Shown: piece by piece, positions 18,211 to 26,802 of the stretch
How positions within the stretch are numbered: the stretch's first letter is position 1
Layout of the letters: each line of letters opens with the position of its first letter
Made by a program: the position numbers and the translations under genes
The notes under the pieces: generated by a model
Told to the model about the DNA's origin: nothing
Seen by the model: the letters and a program-made list of their open reading frames with translations, nothing else
Database searches by the model: none
Origin: Roseibium denhamense
GTDB lineage: Bacteria > Pseudomonadota > Alphaproteobacteria > Rhizobiales > Stappiaceae
Direction: 5' to 3'
Assembly (NCBI RefSeq): GCF_009711415.1
Contig: NZ_SMLZ01000107.1
Location: 62,001-126,000, forward strand
DNA length: 64,000 nucleotides

Positions 18211-19773
18211 ATGACCATACGTGCCCAGCAAACCTCCAACGACTACCGTATTCTCGTAGAGCCAGCGCAGGGCGAGGTGACGGCTTGGCACGGCGCGCAG
18301 CTTCTCGCCCGGTCGACGAAGGCGCGGATCATGCACGAGACGCGCCTGCCGCCTGCTGTTTACTTTCCGCTAGAGGATGTAACGGCGAAACTTGTGCCGT
18401 CGGCTGACTACCGGACGTTCTGTCCGTTCAAGGGCACGGCGCATTACAGCGATGTTGTGGCCGGAGATCAGACGTTTCCCAAAGCCGCATGGTCATACCT
18501 TCATGCCTTGCCTGAGGGGCAAGCGGTTGAAGGCCATGTTGCCTTTGCGCCAGCCGCGGTGACGCGGATCGAAACAGCGGCCGGCCGGATACCCGAAATT
18601 CAAACCGGCAACATTACCGGGCCAACGGTGGATTGGCTGCTGCGGGAAGCATGGCTCGAAAAAACACCGGAAAGCCTTCTGTCGGCTTTGGGGCGCAAAC
18701 TCGTGCAAGATGGCATCGCCGTGAGCCGTCTGACGATCCTCATTTGGTCCCTTCATCCCATGATTGCGGGCCGGCACATTGTCTGGACACGGGATGGCGA
18801 TACGGTTGAGAGCCGGTATCCATCCTATGACCTGCTCGAGAGCCCCCGGTATCAGAACAGTCCCCTGCGCCATGTCGCCGATGGTCTTGGCGGTATTCGC
18901 CAGAAGCTGGACACGAACCCGCAGGAGTTCAATTTCCCGGTGATTGAGGAGTTGCGGGCCGCAGGTGTGACAGACTACGTCGCCATGCCCTTGGCGTTTT
19001 CGGATGGCCGGATCAACGTCATGACACTGGCTTCTGATCACCCGAAAGGCTTTACAACCGCCAATCTGGGACTTGTCTTTGAGTGTTCTGCGCTGATCAG
19101 CCGCCTGTTCGAGGTGTTTGCCCTTGCGTCCAACGCGACGTCGCTGCTGGAGACATATCTGGGCAAAAGAACTGGTGCCAGAGTGCTGGGCGGTGAGATC
19201 CGGCGGGGGGATGGCGATGTGATCGACGCTGCGATCCTGTTCTGCGACCTGAGGCATTCAACACGTCTTGAGACGGAGCTCGGGCGGGTGGATTACATGC
19301 GCGAACTCAATCGTTTCTTCGAGACCACCACCGATGTCGTTAACGCACATGATGGCGAAGTGCTCAAATTCATCGGGGACGCGGTCCTTGCTATTTTCCC
19401 GGCGGGTTCAGATCACGCCAAGGCGTGCCGGCAGGCCCTGGAAAGCGCCAAGAACATCGTAAAGGCACTGGAGACGCCGCCAGATGGTGATGACCGGCGG
19501 CTGGAGTGTGCGATCGGTATTGCCTTTGGAGAGGTTGCCTATGGCAACGTCGGATCGCGGGAACGTCTCGATTTCACGGTCATCGGCAGTGCCGCGAACA
19601 TCGCCGCGCGCCTCGGGGATCATGGGAAGGTGATCGGGCACCGCATCCTGGCAACCAAGGATGTTGCGGGCACGGCCGGCCAAGGCATCAAGCCGCTCGG
19701 CGCCCTTGAACTTCATAATGTCACGGGATTGGTGGACGCGGTTGCCGTTCGTGCCGGGTCTCCCTCAGCTTGA
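18211..19773 (+). CDS. DUF427 domain fused to a class III adenylate/guanylate cyclase
   Basis: A 520-residue protein with two recognisable parts. Residues about 10-125 match DUF427 (VTAWHGAQLLARS, PPAVYFPLEDV, TFCPFKGTAHYSD, AWSYLHALPEGQAVEGHVAF). Residues 150-310 resemble the sensory region found before rhizobial class III cyclases. Residues 335-510 are the cyclase catalytic domain, with metal-binding Asp residues in LFCDLRHST and FIGDAVLAIF and a late FTVIGSAANIAARLG segment. It should make cAMP or cGMP. DUF427 normally occurs alone, so the fusion is unusual. There is no membrane segment. The gene stands alone on its strand. Confidence 0.85.
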   Translation: MTIRAQQTSNDYRILVEPAQGEVTAWHGAQLLARSTKARIMHETRLPPAVYFPLEDVTAKLVPSADYRTFCPFKGTAHYSDVVAGDQTFPKAAWSYLHALPEGQAVEGHVAFAPAAVTRIETAAGRIPEIQTGNITGPTVDWLLREAWLEKTPESLLSALGRKLVQDGIAVSRLTILIWSLHPMIAGRHIVWTRDGDTVESRYPSYDLLESPRYQNSPLRHVADGLGGIRQKLDTNPQEFNFPVIEELRAAGVTDYVAMPLAFSDGRINVMTLASDHPKGFTTANLGLVFECSALISRLFEVFALASNATSLLETYLGKRTGARVLGGEIRRGDGDVIDAAILFCDLRHSTRLETELGRVDYMRELNRFFETTTDVVNAHDGEVLKFIGDAVLAIFPAGSDHAKACRQALESAKNIVKALETPPDGDDRRLECAIGIAFGEVAYGNVGSRERLDFTVIGSAANIAARLGDHGKVIGHRILATKDVAGTAGQGIKPLGALELHNVTGLVDAVAVRAGSPSA

Positions 19774-19817
19774 AACGGGCCTTTTGCCGGTATCGGCGCA
19801 TCACGCCAGATCGGAGC

Positions 19818-20093
19818 TTACTGCGCGTCTCCTTCAAAGCCGCCATACCGCTGGTTCCGGACCAAAATCACCAGGCCTTGCTTGCTTGGCTCGGCATTCC
19901 GTTCCGCGACGCCGCCGTAATTCTCGCAAAGCTCTTCCGCGCTCTTGGCCTTGGAGGGGGTGAACATTGTGATGGCATGACAGTCGACGCGGCGCAGGGA
20001 ATTGTCGGAGTTCGTATTTCCGGACAGCGCGAAAGTGCCCCCGGTCAAAGCCAGTAAGCCTATCGTCAGCGAAGTGACTGCAATCTTGTTCAT
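19818..20093 (-). CDS. Small exported protein of unknown function
   Basis: A 91-residue protein with a likely signal peptide (residues 1-24, KIAVTSLTIGLLALTGGTFA, cleavage near LSG). The mature part is short and polar with two Cys (VDCHAIT and EELCENYGG), which could form one disulphide in the periplasm. I do not recognise the family. It lies alone between the convergent cyclase gene and the grxD group. Confidence 0.65.
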   Translation of the reverse strand: MNKIAVTSLTIGLLALTGGTFALSGNTNSDNSLRRVDCHAITMFTPSKAKSAEELCENYGGVAERNAEPSKQGLVILVRNQRYGGFEGDAQ

Positions 20094-20296
20094 GTCCCCG
20101 GTCCCTTGTCCTGGCTCCCGACACGCATCGGGCCTTCTGCATGGGGCGGAGAATGGCGGAACGCACCTGTACCGAATTTGAAATCCGCATTCACCTTGTG
20201 TTCATGTTAGGTGATTCGAAGAGTCCTGCCGAGAGACGGGCCACAATTCTGCCGAAAATGATTCGGGTTAACGTTGGATAAGCCATGCACAGACGC

Positions 20297-20329
20297 AAAA
20301 ACGAAAAACGGGCGGTCATACCGCCCGTT
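20297..20329 (-). terminator. intrinsic terminator of grxD
   Basis: Reading the minus strand, AACGGGCGGT (20329-20320) pairs perfectly with ACCGCCCGTT (20316-20307) around a three-base loop, followed by TTTCGTTTTT. It lies 25 bases past the grxD stop and probably ends the purL-bolA-grxD transcript. Confidence 0.92.
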
Positions 20330-20353
20330 AGAACCTGTTGTTTTTAACAGGGT

Positions 20354-20686
20354 TTAAGCGCTTTTCTGAAGGTCTACGCCCTTGTCGGACAGCAATCCTT
20401 GAAGTTCCTGGTTCTGGAACATCTCGCGGATAATGTCGCAACCGCCAACGAATTCGCCCTTCACATAAAGCTGCGGGATTGTCGGCCAGTTCGTGAAATC
20501 CTTGATGCCCTGACGCAATTCGTCGTCTTCAAGGACATTGATGCCTTTATACGGAGCGCCAATGTAATCGAGAATTTGGATCACCTGGCCCGAGAAGCCG
20601 CATTGTGGGAAGTTCGGCGTGCCCTTCATGAACAGGACAACGTCATTGGTGTCGACTTCGTTCTTGATCCAGTCCTGGATGCTCAT
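20354..20686 (-). CDS. grxD: Monothiol glutaredoxin (Grx4/GrxD type)
   Basis: A 110-residue monothiol glutaredoxin. The CGFS active site begins at Cys29, preceded by KGTPNFPQ. WPTIPQLYVKGEFVGGCDII is the conserved glutathione-binding region. CGFS glutaredoxins bridge [2Fe-2S] clusters with glutathione and partner BolA proteins in iron-sulphur trafficking. The bolA gene lies immediately upstream on the same strand, in keeping with that partnership. A strong terminator follows. Confidence 0.95.
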   Translation of the reverse strand: MSIQDWIKNEVDTNDVVLFMKGTPNFPQCGFSGQVIQILDYIGAPYKGINVLEDDELRQGIKDFTNWPTIPQLYVKGEFVGGCDIIREMFQNQELQGLLSDKGVDLQKSA

Positions 20687-20796
20687 TGTGATATCCTTTG
20701 CCGCTGTGGCGGCCGGTTTCGCCCGGCTGTCTTAGATCCGTATTATCCCGTATATGGGCGCTGTATGCAGGTTTTAAACTGCATCGGTGCGGAAAT

Positions 20797-21030
20797 TCAA
20801 TCCGGCGCTTTGGTTTGAAGGGCCAAAGCGTGCAATTCGCCGCCCATGTTGCCCTTGAGCGCCTCGTAGACCATCTGGTGCTGTTGGACCCTGCTTTTCC
20901 CGCGAAACGCTTCGGAGACCACATTGGCGGCATAGTGATCACCGTCCCCGGCCAAATCCCGGATCTCGACCTGAGCGTCGGGCAGTGCCTCCTTGATCAA
21001 GGTCTCGATCTCATTCGCGTTCATTGGCAT
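20797..21030 (-). CDS. bolA: BolA-family protein
   Basis: A 77-residue BolA-like protein. It has the alpha-beta fold pattern of the family, ending GKSRVQQHQMVYEALKGNMGGELHALAL, in which the His of LHAL is a typical cluster ligand. Closest in style to the IbaG/BolA2 group. A start two codons later (MNANEIE, 21024) is equally possible. It sits between purL and grxD, an arrangement I associate with many alphaproteobacteria, and should pair with the CGFS glutaredoxin. Confidence 0.93.
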   Translation of the reverse strand: MPMNANEIETLIKEALPDAQVEIRDLAGDGDHYAANVVSEAFRGKSRVQQHQMVYEALKGNMGGELHALALQTKAPD

Positions 21031-21071
21031 GGGGGTCAGTCCTCTTCCTCAATTCCCAAACAGCAATAGAC

Positions 21072-23270
21072 TCAGGCTGTTGTCATGTAGCTTGGGAACC
21101 AATCTTCGTGTGCTTTCTTCAAGTTTGCAACGGATATGGTGAGAATGCCGTCGACAATCAATTCCGTCCCGCCGGTCGTACCGATCTGCTGGACCTCGAT
21201 GCCCGCATCGATCACGTCTTCCAGAACCGCATCCAGGCGTTCGGGATCTATTGTGACGACATAACGCCCTTGGTCTTCACCAAACAAGGCAGCATGTGCG
21301 GGACCATCGACGGATACTGTCGCGCCAATTCCCGACGCCATGGCCATCTCTGCCAAGGCAACACCGAGCCCGCCCGATGAAATGTCGTGAACGGCAGTGA
21401 CACGTCCGCCGCCGATCAATTGACGGACAATTGTGCCACGGCGCTTCTCGGCAGCCAGATCAACCGGAGGCGGTGCGCCTTCCTCGCGGCCGAGAACGTC
21501 CGCCAGGTACTGTGACGCGCCCAAGTGGGTTCCCGGTCCGCCGATCACAAGAATGGCGTCGCCTTCCTTGGCAAAGGAGGCGGCCGCCCGCACCGTGACA
21601 TCGGGCAGGAGACCGACACCGCCAATCGCGGGGGTCGGCAGGATCGCTTCGCCATGGGTCTCGTTGTATAGCGACACATTGCCGGAGACGATCGGGAAGT
21701 CCAGTTCCCGGCAGGCTTCGCCAATGCCTTTGATACAATGCACGAACTGGCCCATGATTTCCGGGCGCTCGGGATTGCCGAAGTTCAGGTTGTCCGTTGC
21801 AGCCAGTGGCTCCGACCCGACAGCCGTCAGGTTGCGCCAGACTTCAGCGACCGCCTGTTTGCCGCCTTCAAATGCGTCCGCCTCGCAGTAACGCGGCGTG
21901 ACATCGACGGAAAAAGACAAGCCCTTCCTGGTGCCCTCAACCCGGATAACACCGGCATCTCCGCCGGGTGTTGCCGCCGAGTTGCCCTGAATGAGCGTGT
22001 CATATTGTTCATAGACCCACCGGCGGGAAGAGCCGTTGGCGCTGCCGACAAGCCTTTTCAAGGCTTCGGCATAGTCTTCCGGCTCCGCCACGTCTTCAGC
22101 TGCCAGAACCGGGCGTTTTTTCGGTTCGATCCAGGGACGGTCATATTCCGGAGCCTCGTCGCCGAGCTCCTTGATCGGAAGATCCGCGACGATGTCGCCC
22201 TGATGTTTGACCACAAACCGGAGTGTGTCTGTAGTGACACCGACAATCGCAAAGTCCAGGCCCCACTTCTTGAAGATTGCCTCGGCTTGCGCTTCCTTGG
22301 CCGGCTCCAGAACCATGAGCATGCGCTCCTGGCTTTCCGACAGCATCATCTCGTAGGCGCTCATATGGTCTTCGCGGACCGGCACTTGGTCGAGATTCAG
22401 TTCAATCCCGAGGTCGCCCTTGGCGCCCATTTCGACGGCCGAGCAGGTGAGACCCGCAGCGCCCATGTCCTGGATCGCAATGACAGCGCCCGTTTCCATG
22501 AGTTCAAGGCAGGCTTCCAGAAGGCATTTTTCCGTAAACGGGTCACCCACCTGAACGGTGGGGCGTTTTTCTTCAATCGTATCGTCGAATTCGGCAGAGG
22601 CCATGGTTGCGCCGCCAACGCCGTCGCGGCCGGTCTTTGCACCAAGATAAACGACCGGCAAACCAACGCCCTTGGCCTCGGACAGGAAGATGCCGTCGTG
22701 TTTGGCAAGGCCGGCTGCGAAAGCGTTGACAAGGCAGTTGCCATTATACCGGGCGTGAAATTCCACTTCACCGCCAACCGTCGGCACCCCGAAGGAGTTG
22801 CCGTATCCGCCGACACCGGACACCACGCCGGAAACCAGATGCCGGGTCCGCGGATGATCGGGTTCGCCGAAACGCAGAGCATTCATGGCGGCGACCGGAC
22901 GGGCCCCCATCGTAAAGACGTCGCGAAGAATGCCGCCGACACCGGTGGCTGCTCCCTGGTACGGCTCGATGTAGGACGGGTGATTGTGGCTTTCCATTTT
23001 GAAGACAACACACTGGCCGTCGCCGATATCCACAACACCTGCGTTTTCGCCCGGCCCCTGCAGCACACGGGGCCCTTCCGTGGGAAGGGTCTTCAACCAC
23101 TTCTTGGAGGATTTGTAGGAGCAGTGCTCATTCCACATCGCCGAAAAAATGCCGAGTTCGGTGAAGGTCGGCTCCCTGCCGATCAAGTCCAGAATGCGTT
23201 GATATTCGTCCGGCTTCAGGCCGTGGGATTCGATGAGCTCTGGGGTGATCTTGATATCGTTCGGGATCAT
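21072..23270 (-). CDS. purL: Phosphoribosylformylglycinamidine synthase subunit II
   Basis: A 732-residue small-type PurL, the ATP-dependent catalytic subunit that converts FGAR to FGAM with PurQ and PurS. Visible motifs are [48 protein letters not shown], and [12 protein letters not shown], followed by the second AIRS-like half ([34 protein letters not shown]). In related genomes purS-purQ-purL is commonly contiguous. Here purL lies 6.2 kb from purQ. The bolA and grxD genes follow. Confidence 0.98.
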   Translation of the reverse strand: MIPNDIKITPELIESHGLKPDEYQRILDLIGREPTFTELGIFSAMWNEHCSYKSSKKWLKTLPTEGPRVLQGPGENAGVVDIGDGQCVVFKMESHNHPSYIEPYQGAATGVGGILRDVFTMGARPVAAMNALRFGEPDHPRTRHLVSGVVSGVGGYGNSFGVPTVGGEVEFHARYNGNCLVNAFAAGLAKHDGIFLSEAKGVGLPVVYLGAKTGRDGVGGATMASAEFDDTIEEKRPTVQVGDPFTEKCLLEACLELMETGAVIAIQDMGAAGLTCSAVEMGAKGDLGIELNLDQVPVREDHMSAYEMMLSESQERMLMVLEPAKEAQAEAIFKKWGLDFAIVGVTTDTLRFVVKHQGDIVADLPIKELGDEAPEYDRPWIEPKKRPVLAAEDVAEPEDYAEALKRLVGSANGSSRRWVYEQYDTLIQGNSAATPGGDAGVIRVEGTRKGLSFSVDVTPRYCEADAFEGGKQAVAEVWRNLTAVGSEPLAATDNLNFGNPERPEIMGQFVHCIKGIGEACRELDFPIVSGNVSLYNETHGEAILPTPAIGGVGLLPDVTVRAAASFAKEGDAILVIGGPGTHLGASQYLADVLGREEGAPPPVDLAAEKRRGTIVRQLIGGGRVTAVHDISSGGLGVALAEMAMASGIGATVSVDGPAHAALFGEDQGRYVVTIDPERLDAVLEDVIDAGIEVQQIGTTGGTELIVDGILTISVANLKKAHEDWFPSYMTTA

Positions 23271-23386
23271 GTCTGTCCGCTATGGTTGGCCCGCAATCGG
23301 CATTGGGCAAGCAATGATGCCGCCCTTTAGCAGATTGTTTCGCGCTTGGGGAGCCTTGCGTCTCAAAGAAAACCGGATGGCCGCTA

Positions 23387-24358
23387 TCATCCAAGGGCAT
23401 TCTTCAAGACGAGGCCTGTGTAAGCCACATAGGCTGCCAGCATGACAGCACCTTCCCGGCGCGAAATGCGCCAGCCGCTCATGGCAAACCACAGCAATCC
23501 GGCGGTTGCGGCCAGCAAGACCCAAATGTCGAACCGGACAATTTCGGGCGGAATGGTCAGGGGCGTTACAACTGCCGTCAAACCGAGAATTCCAAGGATG
23601 TTGAAGAGGTTCGAGCCCAGGATGTTTCCAAGTGCGATATCTGTTTGCCGTTTGAGGGCTGCGATCACCGAGGTCACCAACTCGGGCAAAGAGGTGCCGA
23701 CGGCAACAATCGTGACGCCAATGACGGCATCGCTGACGCCTGCGGCCTGAGCCAGGCTGACAGCACCGGACACCAGGAAATGCGCACCGGCAAGGATCAT
23801 GACAAGGCCCACAAGGGCCAGCGCGAAGTCTGTCACCAGCCCGAAATTGCGCTTTGCCGGTATCGGCGGCATCAACTCCGTTTCGCTCTGGTGGAGTTCG
23901 GCGGACGGCGAGTTTGTTCCTTTTTCCATCCGGTAGGTGAGGATCAGGTAGGCGCTCAGCGCGGCCAGCAAGGCGAGGCCGGCGGAAAAGCCGACGGTTC
24001 CATAAAGCGCAAGGCCGATAAGGGCGACGACTGCCAGACCGTTGGCCGGCCCATCACGCATCAAGGCAGCCGGTTCAACCCGGATCGGGAAGACAAGCGC
24101 CGTTAGTCCGAGAATGAGCAGGATGTTGGCGATGTTTGACCCGACAACGTTGCCGACTGCAATACCCGCAGAGCCGTTGGACGCAGCAAAGATGCTGGTC
24201 ATGAGTTCGGGGGTTGAGGTGCCGAAGCCAACGAGAACGAGGCCGATCAGCAGCTCGGACAAGCCGAAGCGCTTGGCAAGCGCAACAGACCCGCGCACAA
24301 GCAGATCGCCGCCGGCGACCAGCAGCACCAAGCCAAACAGAATTTCCAGATAAGTCAT
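23387..24358 (-). CDS. CaCA-family calcium/sodium exchanger (YrbG type)
   Basis: A 323-residue inner-membrane antiporter with about ten helices in two inverted halves. Each half has the ion-binding alpha-repeat: GFGTSTPELMTSIFAA (about residues 45-60) and AVGTSLPELVTSVIAA (about 201-216), with GNVVGSNIANILLILG and GNILGSNLFNILGILG after them. It exchanges calcium or another cation for sodium or protons. Transcribed in the same direction as purL but separated from it by 116 bases. Confidence 0.94.
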   Translation of the reverse strand: MTYLEILFGLVLLVAGGDLLVRGSVALAKRFGLSELLIGLVLVGFGTSTPELMTSIFAASNGSAGIAVGNVVGSNIANILLILGLTALVFPIRVEPAALMRDGPANGLAVVALIGLALYGTVGFSAGLALLAALSAYLILTYRMEKGTNSPSAELHQSETELMPPIPAKRNFGLVTDFALALVGLVMILAGAHFLVSGAVSLAQAAGVSDAVIGVTIVAVGTSLPELVTSVIAALKRQTDIALGNILGSNLFNILGILGLTAVVTPLTIPPEIVRFDIWVLLAATAGLLWFAMSGWRISRREGAVMLAAYVAYTGLVLKNALG

Positions 24359-24508
24359 TTCGGGAGTTCCAAAGGATCGTTATCCGCAAATGGGAGAGAT
24401 CCAAAGGTTCCACAAGGGGGCGGGCAGGGCCAGCAATAAATATCTTGCACGGCACCGTTTCAGAGCCTGCAGGTGTGTGCACCGCACGCCTTGGTTTTCG
24501 CGGAAATA

Positions 24509-24538
24509 GCAGACCCGGATACCCGTATCCGGGTCTGC
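24509..24538 (-). terminator. perfect 14-bp hairpin downstream of the thioredoxin-fold gene
   Basis: GCAGACCCGGATAC (24509-24522) pairs perfectly with GTATCCGGGTCTGC (24525-24538) over a two-base loop. It lies 31 bases past the stop of the minus-strand peroxiredoxin-like gene. On the minus strand it is followed by TATTTCC, a poor T tract, so termination is plausible but not certain. Confidence 0.6.
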
Positions 24539-24568
24539 CTGGGAAACGCCACGCTATGAACGCGTGAC

Positions 24569-25105
24569 CTAGACCTCGCCCGTGTACTCGCCACGCGCGG
24601 GGTAGTCGTTCTTTTGAACAAAATCCAAAGCACCAATCATCTCTTGGAAATGCGGGCGGACGAAAGGCATTGTCTGGACAGATGCAAAGTAAAGACTGCC
24701 GTCCGGTTTGACGAGAAAGACACCGGGCTCGGAAAACAGCGCCGGTTCTTCGATGCCGATTGATGTCGTGCCGCGGCTGGTGGAGATGAACAGGCCCCAG
24801 GCTTTGGCAACGTTCAGCGGCAGGCCGTAGCCGAAACGCAAATCGTCCATGCCGACCTTTTCAGCCATTTGCTGAGTGCGGTCCTTGTCGTCCGACGAAA
24901 TGGCAATCGTCTTGACGCCTTTGTCGGCAAAATCCGCTGTCAGACGGCCGAGTTCCTTCAAATAGGTCGCACAAATCGGGCAGTGCAGTCCGCGATAGAA
25001 AACAACCAGGGTGGCGAAGCCGGCTCCGTCTTCGGCCAGATCAAACGTTCCGGATGTCAGTGTTTCGACCTGAAGGGCAGGGACCTTTTGGCGTGGGATA
25101 AGCAT
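24569..25105 (-). CDS. Peroxiredoxin-like (AhpC/TSA-fold) protein
   Basis: A 178-residue thioredoxin-fold protein. The active-site region FYRGLHCPICATYLKEL has Cys42 and Cys45, a CxxC arrangement, where classical peroxiredoxins have a single Cys after PxxxT. This matches the peroxiredoxin-like subgroup that is common in alphaproteobacteria. It probably reduces peroxides or disulphides. It is divergent from an AraC regulator 111 bases away, so an oxidant-responsive pair is possible. Confidence 0.85.
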   Translation of the reverse strand: MLIPRQKVPALQVETLTSGTFDLAEDGAGFATLVVFYRGLHCPICATYLKELGRLTADFADKGVKTIAISSDDKDRTQQMAEKVGMDDLRFGYGLPLNVAKAWGLFISTSRGTTSIGIEEPALFSEPGVFLVKPDGSLYFASVQTMPFVRPHFQEMIGALDFVQKNDYPARGEYTGEV

Positions 25106-25216
25106 TTTGCTTCCTTGGCGATTACTGGAAAGGGGTTTCCATTTCCGTTGCGATGCGCTTAGAGTATCGAACGATTGAAATTATATCGTGCATTAAATAT
25201 GATCCGGGGTACGGAA

Positions 25217-26017
25217 ATGCAGGTGCCTTACCGCACATCCTTCAATGGCAAACTCGACCGCTTGTCCTCATTGATCGACCGTTTAAGAGTTCAAGTCAGC
25301 CAATCGGCGTTATCGGATCCGGATTGCGAAACCGCCTTGCTATGGGTCTGTGAAACACCGGCCAAGACCCAACGGCTGATCCTTTGCCCGACGGATAACG
25401 AAGACGACCGTGCGTTCACCGGTCTTGCGCCGCGGCCGGATGAACGTGTCAAGGTTTCTGCGCGAATCGCCATATCCGGGGTGGGCAAACAACTGATCTC
25501 CGCACTTCCCGATTGCTTGTCTGTTGAATTGTCCGACGATCCGTATCTGCAAGCGGTGGTCACGCCGCTGATCGAGGAAGTCGTGATGCCCCGATGTGGC
25601 GGTCAGGCCGTTTTTCAGCGGTTGTGCGAGGTCGTCGTTATCCGGCTTTTGCGCCATGCAATGGCAGAGGGAAAAGTGAATACCGGATTGCTGAATGGCC
25701 TCGCCCACCCGAGAATTGCCGAAGCTCTCGTTGGGATACATGAAGCTCCGGCTGAGGCATGGAGCCTGGAGAAACTGGCTCAGACCGCCGGCATGTCCCG
25801 CACGCAATTTGCGGTTACGTTCAAGGATTTGGTGGGCGTGACGCCCATGGGCTATCTTGCAAGCTGGCGGCTGGAGATCGCGCGGGAGGAATTGGAAAGC
25901 GGACGGCAGGTCAAGTCTGTTGCCAATCTGTGCGGCTTTTCCAGTCCGGCGGCGTTTTCTCGGGCCTATTCAAAACGGTTCGGTGTTCCGCCCCGCGGAG
26001 CAAGGGCCGCGTCCTAA
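25217..26017 (+). CDS. AraC-family transcriptional regulator (cupin type)
   Basis: A regulator of about 266 residues. The N-terminal part is a cupin-like sensor region (DRLSSLIDRLRVQV, ending in LCEVVVIRLLRH). The C-terminal double helix-turn-helix covers AWSLEKLAQTAGMSRTQFAV and VKSVANLCGFSSPAAFSRAY, then SKRFGVPPRGAR. In-frame starts exist at 25175 (TTG) and 25199. I chose the ATG at 25217 because GGGG lies seven bases before it. It is divergent from the peroxiredoxin-like gene and may control it. Confidence 0.88.
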   Translation: MQVPYRTSFNGKLDRLSSLIDRLRVQVSQSALSDPDCETALLWVCETPAKTQRLILCPTDNEDDRAFTGLAPRPDERVKVSARIAISGVGKQLISALPDCLSVELSDDPYLQAVVTPLIEEVVMPRCGGQAVFQRLCEVVVIRLLRHAMAEGKVNTGLLNGLAHPRIAEALVGIHEAPAEAWSLEKLAQTAGMSRTQFAVTFKDLVGVTPMGYLASWRLEIAREELESGRQVKSVANLCGFSSPAAFSRAYSKRFGVPPRGARAAS

Positions 26018-26102
26018 CCACTGCGGCCCGCTTGAGCACAGCCGTGTAATCCGCCCACCTCAATATAAATTGGCCTCTGTAGTCCCTACATTGTCAGGAC
26101 TG

Positions 26103-26121
26103 ATGCAATTAATAGTTGCAT
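26103..26121. promoter_or_regulatory. ATGCAA-N7-TTGCAT dyad before the Cache-like gene
   Basis: ATGCAA (26103-26108) and TTGCAT (26116-26121) form a dyad followed by ATTTTTAA. It is 86 bases past the AraC stop and 54 bases before the Cache-like protein start. It could be an operator of the downstream gene or a weak terminator of the upstream one. Confidence 0.35.
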
Positions 26122-26174
26122 ATTTTTAACTCCTTTACCGCAGCCTTTGGTGTGATCAGCCTGGAGGTGCGACC

Positions 26175-26747
26175 ATGAACTTTAGAACGTTAGCCTGTGC
26201 TGCAGGTCTTCTTATTGCCGGTTCTCCGGCTTTTGCAAACGAGTTCGAAGCCGAACTCACTGCCCTTGCCAACAGTCAGATGGCCGAGATTGCGGGCTCA
26301 GACATCGTCGTTGCCGCTGTAAAGGCCCGTAACACGGAGACCGCCGCGTTTGATCAGGCGCAGATTGATGCACTGGACACCGCTTGGCGGTCGGAACTCG
26401 ATTCCAATGACCAACCCATGATCGATGAAGTCCTCGACAATGAGTTGTCGCTGCACCTGTTGGATATTCAAGACAGCAGCGATGGCCTTTTTACAGAGAT
26501 TTTTGTCATGGATGCAAAGGGCCTCAATGTGGGGCAGAGCGACGTTACTTCGGACTATTGGCAGGGTGACGAGGCCAAATGGCAGGATACCTACGGCAAG
26601 GGCGCCGGGGCTATTCTGATTGGTGAACTGGAACAAGACGATTCGACACAGCTTTTGCAAAGCCAGGTCAGCCTGTCGATCACGGACCCTGACAGCGGCG
26701 AGCCGATTGGTGCCATTACCTTTGGTGTGAATGTCGAAAAACTGTGA
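26175..26747 (+). CDS. Free-standing periplasmic Cache (PDC)-like sensor protein
   Basis: A 190-residue exported protein with a signal peptide of about 21 residues (ending GSPAFA). The mature part resembles a single Cache/PDC ligand-binding domain. An N-terminal helix leads to the strand LFTEIFVMDAKGLNVGQSD, then TSDYWQGDEAKWQDTY, then a final sheet LLQSQVSLSITDPDSGEPIG and ITFGVNV. There is no membrane anchor or output domain. It lies 55 bases upstream of a chemoreceptor gene on the same strand, so it may bind a ligand in the periplasm and present it to that receptor. This role is inferred from position. Confidence 0.72.
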   Translation: MNFRTLACAAGLLIAGSPAFANEFEAELTALANSQMAEIAGSDIVVAAVKARNTETAAFDQAQIDALDTAWRSELDSNDQPMIDEVLDNELSLHLLDIQDSSDGLFTEIFVMDAKGLNVGQSDVTSDYWQGDEAKWQDTYGKGAGAILIGELEQDDSTQLLQSQVSLSITDPDSGEPIGAITFGVNVEKL

Positions 26748-26802
26748 GCGCGCAGTATTACCGCCGGTGTGACCGGGACGGCGTCAACCGCTGGGGTTTT
26801 CA

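Noticed and set aside
21738-23330. A 530-codon open frame on the plus strand opposite purL
   Set aside because: It lies wholly antisense to a well-supported purL, has no ribosome-binding site and no family features. Long antisense frames are common in GC-rich genes.
25127-25140. GGAAA-GGGG-TTTCC dyad between the peroxiredoxin-like and AraC genes
   Set aside because: Position fits an operator, but a 5-bp arm is short enough to occur by chance and nothing else supports it.
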